Source: Scolanthus callimorphus
Taxonomy: Eukaryota > Cnidaria > Anthozoa > Actiniaria > Edwardsiidae
Direction of reading: 5' to 3'
DNA: 64,000 nt
Assembly: GCA_033964015.1 (NCBI GenBank)
Contig: CM066916.1
Coordinates: 17,152,501 to 17,216,500 of the forward strand
In this document: piece by piece, positions 48,021-57,910 of the stretch
How positions within the stretch are numbered: the first letter of the stretch is position 1
Layout of the letters: each line of letters begins with the position of its first letter
The notes under the pieces: generated by a model
Seen by the model: only the letters and a program-made list of their open reading frames with translations
The model's database searches: none
Told to the model about the DNA's origin: nothing
Made by a program: the position numbers and the translations under genes

Positions 48021-49903
48021 GCTGCATTTCATGAGCACGATCAAATAAGTAATAGAGCGGCCAACAAAAAGAAAACAATACACTATTTTAAAAAAATTGC
48101 GTGGTGTGATTATATTTAGGACAAAACACTATGCGAACTTTCTGCTTGTAGCAGTACTGCTTAAAAATGCATCTACTTCTTTAAGGAAAATATTATTTTA
48201 GCCAATATTTCTAGCTTGTTATACTGTCCTTATCTTGTTACTCTGGCCTTATCGCCGCAGCCAGCTAGTAAGGCGACCACGCCCTTCACGCTCAAACTCA
48301 AGCACATTAAGGCCTGGGATTCGAAATGGGCTTGAGGCTAGCCCCCAAAAACGCAAAATGTGCCTTAAATTGCTTTAATCTATTTAAGGCAGGCTTATTT
48401 TTGGCACAGTGATAAAACTCGACGAACTTAATATTTTGTGCTATAACGGAGTGCGGAGTGACGTCACAAGGTATGTCACGTGACAAAACAGTAAATTGCT
48501 TTTCCGGCGATGGAGAAAACATCTAATACAGCTTTGGTGAAAAGGATAGACCTCAGCAATAGAAACACCGTACCGTTTTGGCTGCTGAACTATTATTTAC
48601 TGTTAACGAGATATAAGGGTCGGAATCAGGTCACGTGACCTAATTAATATATCAGCCCCTTAAAGCACTCTAAAGGAGCAAACTTTTTCCACATGTAAAA
48701 ACGTCACTATATAGAACCCTGAGAGAGAAATATTATTAGCTATTAACGTTCAAAAAAGAGTGAAACTCACCACCGGAGAAATTTTTAAACTTTGAAAAGT
48801 GAAAATGTCACGTGACGAGTGTATCAGCCGAAATTCCATACTAAAACATTTCACTCGATGAATGTTAACTATCCTGATAATTTCATGCTCCATCATTAAT
48901 GATTAGAAGAGATATTTGAATTTCGTAATTTTCTCGATTTTCTGGGCTGACCCAGGCCTTAATACACTTGAGAAATTTCTGGGTTATAAATTGTCCCTTG
49001 ATTTTTATTGGCTGATTTATTCATGTTTTCTTGCCGATTGCATCACCCTCTCCTGGGAATGCACTGAAATAAATCGTGCGTTTCGTTTTGCATACGTAGG
49101 GTTGGCTGAGTTTCCACTATCAATATTGCCTATATTTCACAGTCGTGGAATGGCAAACTTTAGCTTCCTAATTCTTCAAACCGTATGGACGAAACACGCT
49201 CAAATTTACACAGGTAGTTTAATAATTGTTATTTTCCGTTGCAATAGCGAGGGAGGGTTAGAATAACGTATTTGGTTCGCATGAGTAAAATGTTAATTGA
49301 CCTTAGGAAATCGAATAATTTACCGATAAATTTGTATCTCTACAAAGCATGTTCCTGTCGCATTGCGTTCGCCTTACCCATTTGAACACGTCAAGGATGA
49401 ATTGGGAAGGATTGGACTATGGTATGGTGAGTATTGATTTTGACCGCAATAATTTGTCATTTGACCTACTCTTACATATTCATAAGCTCAAAATTTCTTG
49501 GTTATAAATTGTCCCTGGATTTTTCCAATAGATGCAAGGTCCCAATTCGGCAATACGTTTGTCAGATGAGAGTTCAATTAACAATGACCACATACACGCA
49601 AAATGCAGTGGTTTGCAGCTTTAGTATTAGAAATTGTACCAGAAAACCCCAAAACAAGGTTTTGTTTGCACGTGCATCGCACCTGCCTAATTATAAATAT
49701 CTAATATTTGTTTCAATATTCATAAACTAGAAGCATTGATGATTATATGCGTTTCACATCAGATCGGTCGGATGTTTGCAAGGGGCTTAAAATATGATTT
49801 CAAAATGAATGTATTTTTTGAAATAATTACCCGCGGGCCACCTTAAGGTTACGGAACACCTTCGTGGTATATGTAAAAGTGATACCTCATTTTAAAGCTT
49901 ATT

Positions 49904-50225
49904 TCTTTACAGCTAAAACCGCTGCATCGCGACCCACGTTTTCAAAACATCGATTTGTTTTTGGTTTTGCTGTTCCGCCAGTCAAATCTTATGAGCCAAT
50001 CAGATTCTTGCCCTGTTTCGCCTAGTGCAGTCGCCTGGCTTTCCGTTGCGACGTTGTTCAGAGGGAAGCCAGTTGACTGAACTAAGCGAAACAGGGCAAA
50101 AGGTTCATTGGCTCAGATTTTGATTGGTGGAACAGCAAAGTCCAAAATCCAAGATAATTTGATGTTTTTGAAAACGTGGGTCGCGATGCAACGGTTTTAG
50201 CTGTAATTTGATAAAGGAAAGATTT
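49904..50225. mobile_element. Foldback element with about 145-bp arms
   Basis: cttatttctttacagctaaa ... cgcgacccacgttttcaaaa ... cagggcgaaacagg-type sequence on the left (49904-50043) is complementary to 50060-50225 with roughly 85-90% identity and a very short loop. It begins only about 60 bp outside the right end of the TTAA element. A transcript would form a long hairpin. The outer gatacctcattttaaa (about 49879) and tttaaatgaggtatcac (about 50595) extend the symmetry, so a larger element of about 730 bp is possible. Confidence 0.85.
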
Positions 50226-50876
50226 TTTTAGCGAGTTGCCTTTCCGACGCGTTTGTTCAAGTTTCGAGAGTTCCCACGCACGCAAATATTGCTTCCTTTC
50301 TATAACTACATTTTACCATGGGCCTAGATGTGTTCTGAAAAACAGTGTCGGGGATATGAAATTATAAATAGAGACGATTTTAGAGCGAACTCTGTTTGCT
50401 CGCTAAGATTTTTTAAAGAAATTCGAATTGAAATTCTTAAAAAAATCATAACTTGAAAACGATATCGAATTTCCAAAATCCCACAAATCCCCCAAACACA
50501 TGGTGTCAAACACGATAGTATTATATATTTGCGAGGGTGGAGTTCTCAAAAGTTGAACTGATGCCCCGGAAAGGGAACTCCATATATACCCTTTTAAATG
50601 AGGTATCACTTGTCAAGATAGGACTATTTTTCGTCAAATGATGCCATTTTATCGAAAAAGTACCCCCCAAAAAGTGCTCTTTCAAACATGATTGCATTTA
50701 AAATTGCCTTAGTTTACATTTTTGACGCGGTTTCCACTGTTATTCACAGGATATTAACTCCGATAATGACTCCAAACAAACTAAAAGTCGTGGATGGATT
50801 TGAATTCTCCAGGGAAAAGTCGGGGTGACAAAAGAATTTGATCATCACTATTTATATTTTTCCAAGAATCATCATA

Positions 50877-50882
50877 TTTATT
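50877..50882 (-). terminator. Poly(A) signal of the CUB/TSP1/mucin gene
   Basis: AATAAA on the minus strand, about 75 nt after the TAA stop of the last exon, a plausible 3' end for the transcript. Confidence 0.5.
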
Positions 50883-50955
50883 CTTTTTGTCATTTACACT
50901 GTTCTCTAGACTTCAGTGAACGAGTCTTGTCGTCGTAAAAACTCCCTAGCCGGAG

Positions 50956-51539
50956 TTATTGTGTTGTACAACCCGACGATATCTTTAGTACGTCTGAGTG
51001 TTGGGGATCTTTCTCGTAGAATATTTTTCCTAATATACCGTAATCCACAGATTGCGCGGGATCTTCGTCAGAATATCGGATCTCCTCCCTTAAAACACAA
51101 GCAGCTTCTAAGTAATCACTATCCTTGACATTATCATTAGCTTCAGCGTGAAACTGACATGTGAGTTCTATTGCTTCTTGTTCTTTATCAAGAGGCAAAC
51201 TTTCAGCCCTTTCTACGTCGGTTTCATCCTTAGGTGCAAACACCGCATAGTTAAGCGGACCCCCGTAGTAAACGTCCCTATGGCACAAATGGTGCGAGAC
51301 AGCAGTGAAACTTTCGTGTCTTCCTAGTGAAGGCTTCGTTGGAGGATCACTAGTCTTGGCGGGTTGTGTTTTATCCTCTTTTCTCGTAAAGATGCTCCTG
51401 TAGAGTGTCATGACGGACTCCGTGGATTTACCTTTCGCAGCACGCGCCATGAGATATATGATCAGTATAATTATTATAATGCCCACAGGAATGGTATACC
51501 ATGGGAAGAGTACCGACGAGCGTTCAATCTTAGTTCCAT
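50956..51539 (-). CDS. Last exon: transmembrane helix and cytoplasmic tail
   Basis: Begins after acceptor cctttcctacctag. The first codon is completed by the G left over from the mucin exon (G+AT = Asp), giving TTDGTKIERSSVLFPW. A hydrophobic helix follows (WYTIPVGIIIIILIIYLM, 51447-51501), then basic residues (ARAAKGK) as expected on the cytoplasmic side of a type I protein. The tail of about 160 residues has eight tyrosines. TLYRSI (51391-51408) fits TxYxxI and VDYGIL (51031-51048) fits VxYxxL, with YAVF between them as a possible endocytic YxxF signal. The stop is TAA at 50956-50958. This exon decides that the protein is membrane anchored rather than secreted. Confidence 0.85.
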
Positions 51540-52728
51540 CTAGGTAGGAAAGGATATTTTACAAAAATGTTAGCATAACAATCGTCAAATGAAAGACAAT
51601 ATGGGAAAAAGTAGCGCTGCATGAATTTTGGATAACTGATACTGAACGCTACAAAGCTTATAAGGACGTTATGTTGCAACGAAAAAAGTACGGGAAAATA
51701 ATTGAAACAATTAATATTTTCCATGGATCTTCATTAGATTACTTCACCAAAGTAATCTTATGTTTTTTTTGACGACTTCAACTTCTTGAAACCACTAAAG
51801 TTTGTTCGCGTGACATTTTTCTTATGTCGTTATGTCGCAAGTGTGCACCAGGCATTACCTAGGGATCGGCATACTGCTTATCTGTGTTGCCTAGGTGGAG
51901 TTCCGTAAATCAAAAGTATATCTTCCAAGTGTTCCAGCTGCACGAAAGCGATCATTCCACGCTAATAAACTCCATAAACGTTCTTCTCGCTAAAACTCAG
52001 CGTAACGAAAACCAAGACCATACAATCTCACCTTTAGTGTTGTTTATATGTACATTGACACTTGGTGTAGAGGTTATTGTGTTTACTATTGAGGCCATTG
52101 CCTGTATGGAGGTCAGGCCAACAGTGGAGTCAGACCAGGATACCCCCTGTGTGACAGGAAGAGGCGGAGTGACCTTGATGACTTCACTTACCAAACTGGG
52201 GACTAACCACAATTGAGCAATTAAAGAAACAAAAAGTCATGCACTATATGCCGTGGAACTTTTTAGATAACGAATCCGATCACCGAATATGCTGTCATGT
52301 GACGAAGGTATTATAGAGTTTAACACGTCAGCTATTCTGTGTACTTGATATGCTGAGGCACATTTTCGTCAACAATATCCCACCAAACGGTGCTAAGCAT
52401 GAATCACAGATACGATTTTTATGAAATAAGCATGTGACTGGGTTAAATTTTTTGTTTCAAGGGACTCATTGGAAATTAAACTTCATATTTGACACAGGTA
52501 CAGAGTCTCGACTAAAGCTTACATCATTCAACTAGGGTTTTCAAAGCACAATAAATTTTCTGTAAAGTAAATATTAGTAAGGTGACGGGCGATGCAACCC
52601 ACCCAGAGATGAAGTATTATTGATAGGATTTTCTCAATATGAAAAGATGTCCGAAAAGATAATTTCCTTTTTTCCTTTGCTTACACCCGAATCCTGTATC
52701 GGCGCTCTCTCCTAAAACAATATCTCAC
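51540..52728 (-). other. Intron before the last exon
   Basis: Donor cag|gtgagat and acceptor ctacctag, phase 1, 1189 bp. No repeat or coding sequence of note. A plus-strand frame of 110 codons (51884-52213) has no recognisable domain. Confidence 0.75.
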
Positions 52729-55700
52729 CTGTTGTAAGTGTGCCTTTAAGATGGAGTGATTCACTTTCTTCAGTGCCTCCCCCTCCGCTCGCACGACTTT
52801 CAATGGTTTCTGATGCTTGGTTAGGTTTCGACAATGCCACTGAGAAACTACGACGTACATGTGTTGTAGAGCTTGGAAACGTTTCACTAGTTAACAAAGT
52901 GTTTGGTTCTCTAACTGAACCGTGAACTGTTTCCGGTACTAAAGGCACTGTTGAATACAAATCCAGAGGTGGAGAGCTTTCGGGTTCAAGGGTAGATCGT
53001 TGAGCAATTTCTTTTCCATATCCACTAGAGGAGTCACGATCCATGTTCTTGAGCGAACTATGCGCACTGCGACTCATCAATTCCTTCTCATGTTGATCGC
53101 CAGTGTAATGCCAATAAACAATCGTCCCAGGTGAAATTGACGTCGACGAAATAGCTCCAAGAGCACTAGAACCCTGACTTTGTTCGAATCCACGTGAATC
53201 TGTCTGCCAATGCTGAATGGAGTCAGATGGCAATACTGAAGATGATAGACCTCTGTTTACATGAGATTGCAGTGTACTTCTACTTTGACCGCCATAGTAT
53301 TTTACTGTTTCAGAGGATAGGGTGATAGGGTGTCTGGCTATTTCTGAATTTGAACGTGTTTCTTTGCTATTTCGTTCGCTGTAAGAGGGCCAATATATCA
53401 CTGATCCAGATGATAATAGTTCAGAAGACTTAGCTGAATTAGCTCTGGTTAACGTCATGGGACCCGTAGTAGAACTATGCGGAATCCCACTTAAACGTGA
53501 AGTTACAAATGTACGGTTTGCAAAAACACTTTTGACAGATGACAATGGCACAGACGACCGCATTGCCTGGGCATTTGAATCCACGTATTTAACTCTTAGT
53601 GAGCTGGTTCCTGTTGCTGCAATTTGGCCTAAAGTTGAGATCTGAGCAATCGCACTCATACGTAGAGTTACAGTTGTTTGTGTATGAAGATAACTTTCGG
53701 CACTATAATATTGAGAGTACATGTTTGATTCGTATGATACAAGGAGAGACGATCGAGTTGCATGGACATCGGAATCTATGTGTTCAGCCTTTAGTGAGCT
53801 AGGTTCCGTTGCCGTGTTAGCCTCTACAGTAGACCCCTGGGGAATGCCACTTATAGGTGAAGTTTCTGAGGGATCTTCTTTGCCGCCATCATATTGCGAA
53901 TACCTAATTGACCCGGATGCCAATAGCACAGACGACCGAAATGCATGGACACTGGAATCCATGTGAACACTTTTTAGTGAGCTTAGTTTAGTTGCCGTGT
54001 AATGATCAGAGGTAGGATTTTCAGGCACACCACTTTTATGCGAAATGACAGATTTGCTAGTATAAGATTCATATTGCGCGTTGGGAACTGACCCGTAGCT
54101 GACTGACACTAGCACTGATGAGCTAATCGCATTGACCTCGTTGTGCGTGCGATCGCTGTTCATAGACCTCTGAGACCTGTCTGCAGTTACAACGTTAAGA
54201 CCTAAACTGGAGCCCAAATTCGAATGTAACATTGCTGATGTAGGAGTAACTTTTTTGCCACCATCATAGTGTGAATATTGTACAGTCCCAGATGATAATG
54301 ATAAAGGAGAAGGAACGAGTTTTGTTTCTGAATGCACTTCTTGGCCATTCTGGCCACCATACGTAACTGATGTAGTAGACAGTGGCGCAGACGACTGAAC
54401 TGTCATGATTTTAGAGTTAATGTGACCACTTTCCAGAAAGCTGGCTTCTGTTTTAGGATCTAAAGTAGGTCCACTCATTTGAAGACTTAAAGATGCACGA
54501 GTGTTAGGAAATTGAACAGTTGTAGATGATCTTAAGATAGTCGATCCAATGCTTTTAGAGTTCGTTCCACCGTAATTTTGCCAATAAATAATAGATCCGG
54601 GTGACAAAAGTACAGACGATTGAGTCGCATTAATTTTAGAATTCGTACTTTTTAGTGGACTTGCTAATGTTGGAATCAAAGCAGTACTTTGATGGACATC
54701 ACTCGTAACCGAACCTGTTACAGTATTAGTATTATAATGACTGTCAAAGTATTGCCAATGCTCAACTGTTCCTGAAGATTCGATTTGACTAGCGTCAGAA
54801 TGTATTCCGTTGTTATGTTCAGCACTATTATGGTGCATAATTGATCCAGAAGGAAGTAGCACAGACGAACCGGTTATGATCGTTTCAGAGTCGACAAGAC
54901 CTTGTTTTAGTGGGCTGACTATGGTTGCCCATTCAGGATATAAACTAGGGCCTGAAGGAGTTCCACTCATTTGTGATAGTACGGTTATAGAAACACTTAC
55001 GTCTTTGAGAGACCTCATCGAATTACTAGGCTGGATCGGGCTTGAAACCGAAGGATCTTCATGATCAACAGAACCAAGCACAGAAGTCAATGATGTTGTT
55101 GGATACGGAGAAAAAACAGGGCTTTCAAAACCACCATGACTAGGAATGAAGCGAGTGTTTGCAGTTCCCGTGGTAACGTTCGCACTGCTTGCCATGCTAG
55201 TGAGATTATTACTGAGAACCGATTGGTTAAAACTAGGTGTGCGACTTGAAATCGAAATTTGTGAGTCAGAAACTACGTATTGATTATAGAAGCTTGTAAT
55301 GCTTTGAAAAAAATTAACATCAGATCTCTGTAGAACAACGCTGAAGGTGCGCGACATCCCGTCCACGATGGAGTGTGCAACTTTAGGAGCGACTGTTGTT
55401 ACGTTGTTGGAGATGTAACTGGACAATTTATTCATGCTAGTGGGGGATACACGAATAGAAGAGACATCACTTCGCTGAGGGATGTAATAGTCATCAGTAG
55501 TGTTCGCATAAACTGTCTTCGAAACATGGGGTACCCATGTGTTGCCGGAAACAACATATGAGGTTTGTTGTAAGGAAGACAAATAAACAGTGTCATCGAT
55601 GTTTGACTTCCAAAGGCTATTCATGAGCGTTCCATGTGAATGGACGTTGTCAGTTGAATCAGCGTGCGCTGTTTCATCGTTACTATTATAACCAGCGACG

Positions 55701-55824
55701 CGTCTGCTATCCCAGGTTGAATGTGTTGTCTGGGTGCTTTCTATTAGAGATTGATGCAGGTAACCAGACGGTGACGGGGATGTGACGCCAGCGACTGGAA
55801 TGACTTGTGTGGAGCTCTCGTTAC
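52729..55824 (-). CDS. Mucin-like Ser/Thr-rich exon, 3096 bp
   Basis: One uninterrupted exon of exactly 1032 codons, phase 1 at both ends, so it can be skipped without a frame change. It starts after ttgttttcaaaag (S-NESSTQVIPVAGV, the first Ser completed from the TSP1 exon) and ends at KGTLTTG. Composition is dominated by Ser and Thr with few Cys and many N-x-S/T sites, as in mucin-type extended stalks that carry dense O-glycans. Between about 53100 and 54870 at least ten copies of a degenerate motif occur, e.g. SSVLLSPGSIIYWQNYGG, LLASGSIRYSQYDGGKED and SPGTIVYWHYTGD. The N-terminal third lacks the motif. It lies between the TSP1 array and the membrane helix, so it probably lifts the TSP1/CUB head off the cell surface. 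Not similar to any named mucin that I recognise. Confidence 0.85.
53100..54870 (-). repeat. Degenerate GS(I/V)xYW repeat in the mucin region
   Basis: Copies near 53110 (SPGTIVYWHY), 53210 (SDSIQHWQ), 53290 (SSETVKYYGG), 53390 (SSGSVIYWPSY), 53700 (SYESNMYSQYY), 53890 (ASGSIRYSQYDGG), 54075 (SYGSVPNAQY), 54270 (SSGTVQYSHYDGG), 54355 (LSTTSVTYGGQ), 54590 (SPGSIIYWQNYGG), 54745 (SSGTVEHWQYF) and 54835 (PSGSIMHHNS). Spacing is about 30-100 residues. Each is usually preceded by Arg/Gln-Ser-Ser-V/L-L. Confidence 0.8.
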
Positions 55825-57910
55825 CTTTTGAAAACAAAAACAACAAATGGTAAAAAATAGGAAACGCTCTAACAGAAAGAAGTCACCAGTTTGTTTATCT
55901 GCCCCGTTTACTGGCAATCTATGGTCTATGGTCTCTGATTTATGATCTGAAGATAAATAATCACTTAAAAGGTCTCGGAAAGGGAAAACGAAGTGCTTAC
56001 GAAAAATAATTATCGTCGCGTCACAATTTATGCTATGATAATCAGTTATATACCGTTGTAAAGCTAAAAGATTGTTCTATCTAATGAAGTGGTTCATTTT
56101 AGCGAAGTTTAAATTTTTCTTGTATTTTAATGACTCGAACTAAAAAATACCTTGTTTACTTGAGAAACTCCAGACCATTAGCGTTTTGTTGCACAATTTC
56201 ACACTTTGGCTTTAGCTATGGATTTACTCACGAAGAAATGAACGAAAATATTAGGCCGCGAAGTTGAGAGTCGCTTTTTTACAATTTGTGGCCGCAAAAA
56301 TGATCATAAAATCTTTCTGAAGTAAAAAATAACAATTCCCCCACGGTTTTTAGGTGTTATCAGCTTCTAACGACAATGAAAATTTGATGCCGATATCTTA
56401 AATCGCGTTCTAGAAAAGCGTTTATACGTTTATTAAAATACAGAAAATGGGTGGGGGGCAATACAAAAGAATGGGCTATTGAAGACTCGGAAAACAGTTG
56501 ACGCGTCATTTAAGGTTCTAGAAATATATTCTATCAAATGAATTTCAAGCTCACTTTTGCACTGTTATCAATTGCAATCAATTCGCTGCTGTAGCAGATG
56601 GGTGTGGATGTTTCCTGAACATGTACCTTGTGAACTTGTGCTTGTTAACTTGTACTTTTTTAGGGGGGGGGATTGGGGCTCAAAGCAACATGCGGTTACT
56701 TAGGATCATTTACTCGCAAGTTTTTGAGCAGTGGTGATTTCTGTTGGGATAGTTTGAAATCCCCAGAAGCATGTATTTCTGTTTCTTCGAAATTACAGAG
56801 TAATTTGTTCCGTCATAAAATTAAAATGCCCAAATTGACGGCTCGCGAGCGGCTCGTACAAGAGCTAAGAAGAGAAAAAAAGAGCAACAGAGGAAGCGTT
56901 CAAAAATTTTTATAAAAACAAAACACAAAGAGGGAAAAACGACGACGTTAACTGGCTTTCAAAAATGAAGACATGCGAAGAAAACCACGGGCAGTAGACA
57001 GCAAAGCACGGCAAGACAAAACGGGCACAAAATGCAAAGGGAGGCCAAGAACTGCGAGGCAAAGTCTCTGCGCTAAAAAAAGGCAAAAATTAAATGCTCG
57101 AAGAGGCAAATACGGCAAAATGAAATCTGTGTACGCCAAAAGGCAAAACAAAATGTATGCGCGAAAAGGCAAAAAGAACAAAGCAAGATCTATGCGTGAA
57201 AAGGCAAAAAGGCAAAGCAAAATCTATGCGCGAAAAGGCAAAAAGAGGGAAAAAATAGCAAAAGAGGCAAAAACAAATAAGGCAAAAAAAGGCAAATTTG
57301 CCTGCACGATAGGCAAAAAACGGAAAAACGCTGTTTGAGAGACAAAATGTTACGCACGGCTTTCTAGTTTTCAGCATGACACCATTTGAAAAATATTTTT
57401 TAGTCCAATATCTTTTGATCTGTGATTAAAAAATTGTTTTTATAAAGAAACTGCGATCACTGGGCTTTTGTTTCCTCATATTTTTGGAGCATTTTAGGTA
57501 AGATCTCGGAAAACACAGCAGATCTAAAACAAATTTGAGCTCAATTTCTCGGTCAACTCAAGTGTGCTCAACATCGTGCGCGAGGCCTTCTATAATTTGT
57601 CATATTTGTTTTCATTGTTGGTTGCCGGAGGCTACGAAATCTAATGTGAATATACATGACTCCTTTGAAGATGTACCGGTTTTCACGAAAAGTACATTAC
57701 ATTTTACGGGAAGGAGATCAGAAGAAGACGTGAAGGCAGGAAAATTCGTCACCCTGACGCAATAAAAATTTTGAGTTCTTTAAATGTATTTATCTTGAGT
57801 TTACCCGAAGAACTCCGATTCCACAATTAATTTGCATTAGTAGCGCAAATTAATTGTAGAAAAGACGCCCCCTGAGATAAGCACTGTCAAATTATACAAA
57901 CCAACATTAC
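55825..57910 (-). other. Intron between TSP1 array and mucin exon
   Basis: Donor tgctcca|gtaatg (57911/57910) and acceptor ttttcaaaag, phase 1, 2086 bp. It contains a purine-rich Lys-codon array at 57041-57330 (listed separately). The rest is AT-rich without coding signal. Confidence 0.7.
57041..57330 (+). repeat. Purine-rich degenerate minisatellite in the intron
   Basis: Irregular repeats of aaaatctatgcgcgaaaaggc (period roughly 30-36 bp) with aaaggcaaaaag words. The plus strand stays open for about 120 codons (KKRQKLNARRGK, YARKGKK) only because the repeat lacks stops. It is antisense to the host gene, and I do not call it a gene. Confidence 0.75.

Larger units (their letters stand above)
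43115..49842. mobile_element. 6.7-kb element with TTAA target duplication
   Basis: The left end GGTGGCCCGCGGATAATTAT (43115) and the right end (...ATAATTACCCGCGGGCCACC, 49842) are inverted over about 50 bp, through tttcaaaaa and ccattttgaaatcata. TTAA lies on both sides (43111-43114 and 49843-49846). TTAA duplications are made by piggyBac, Kolobok and Sola3 families. The interior holds direct and inverted repeats, a nested TAA-flanked MITE and a decayed minus-strand gene (45203-46310). No intact transposase was found. Confidence 0.75.

Noticed and set aside
53457..55064. Plus-strand frames opposite the mucin exon
   Set aside because: Antisense by-products of the Ser/Thr codon bias, short and without domains.
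57041..57338. Lysine-rich open frame of about 120 codons
   Set aside because: It comes from a purine-rich minisatellite in an intron, antisense to the TSP1/mucin gene, with no domain and no splice or poly(A) support.
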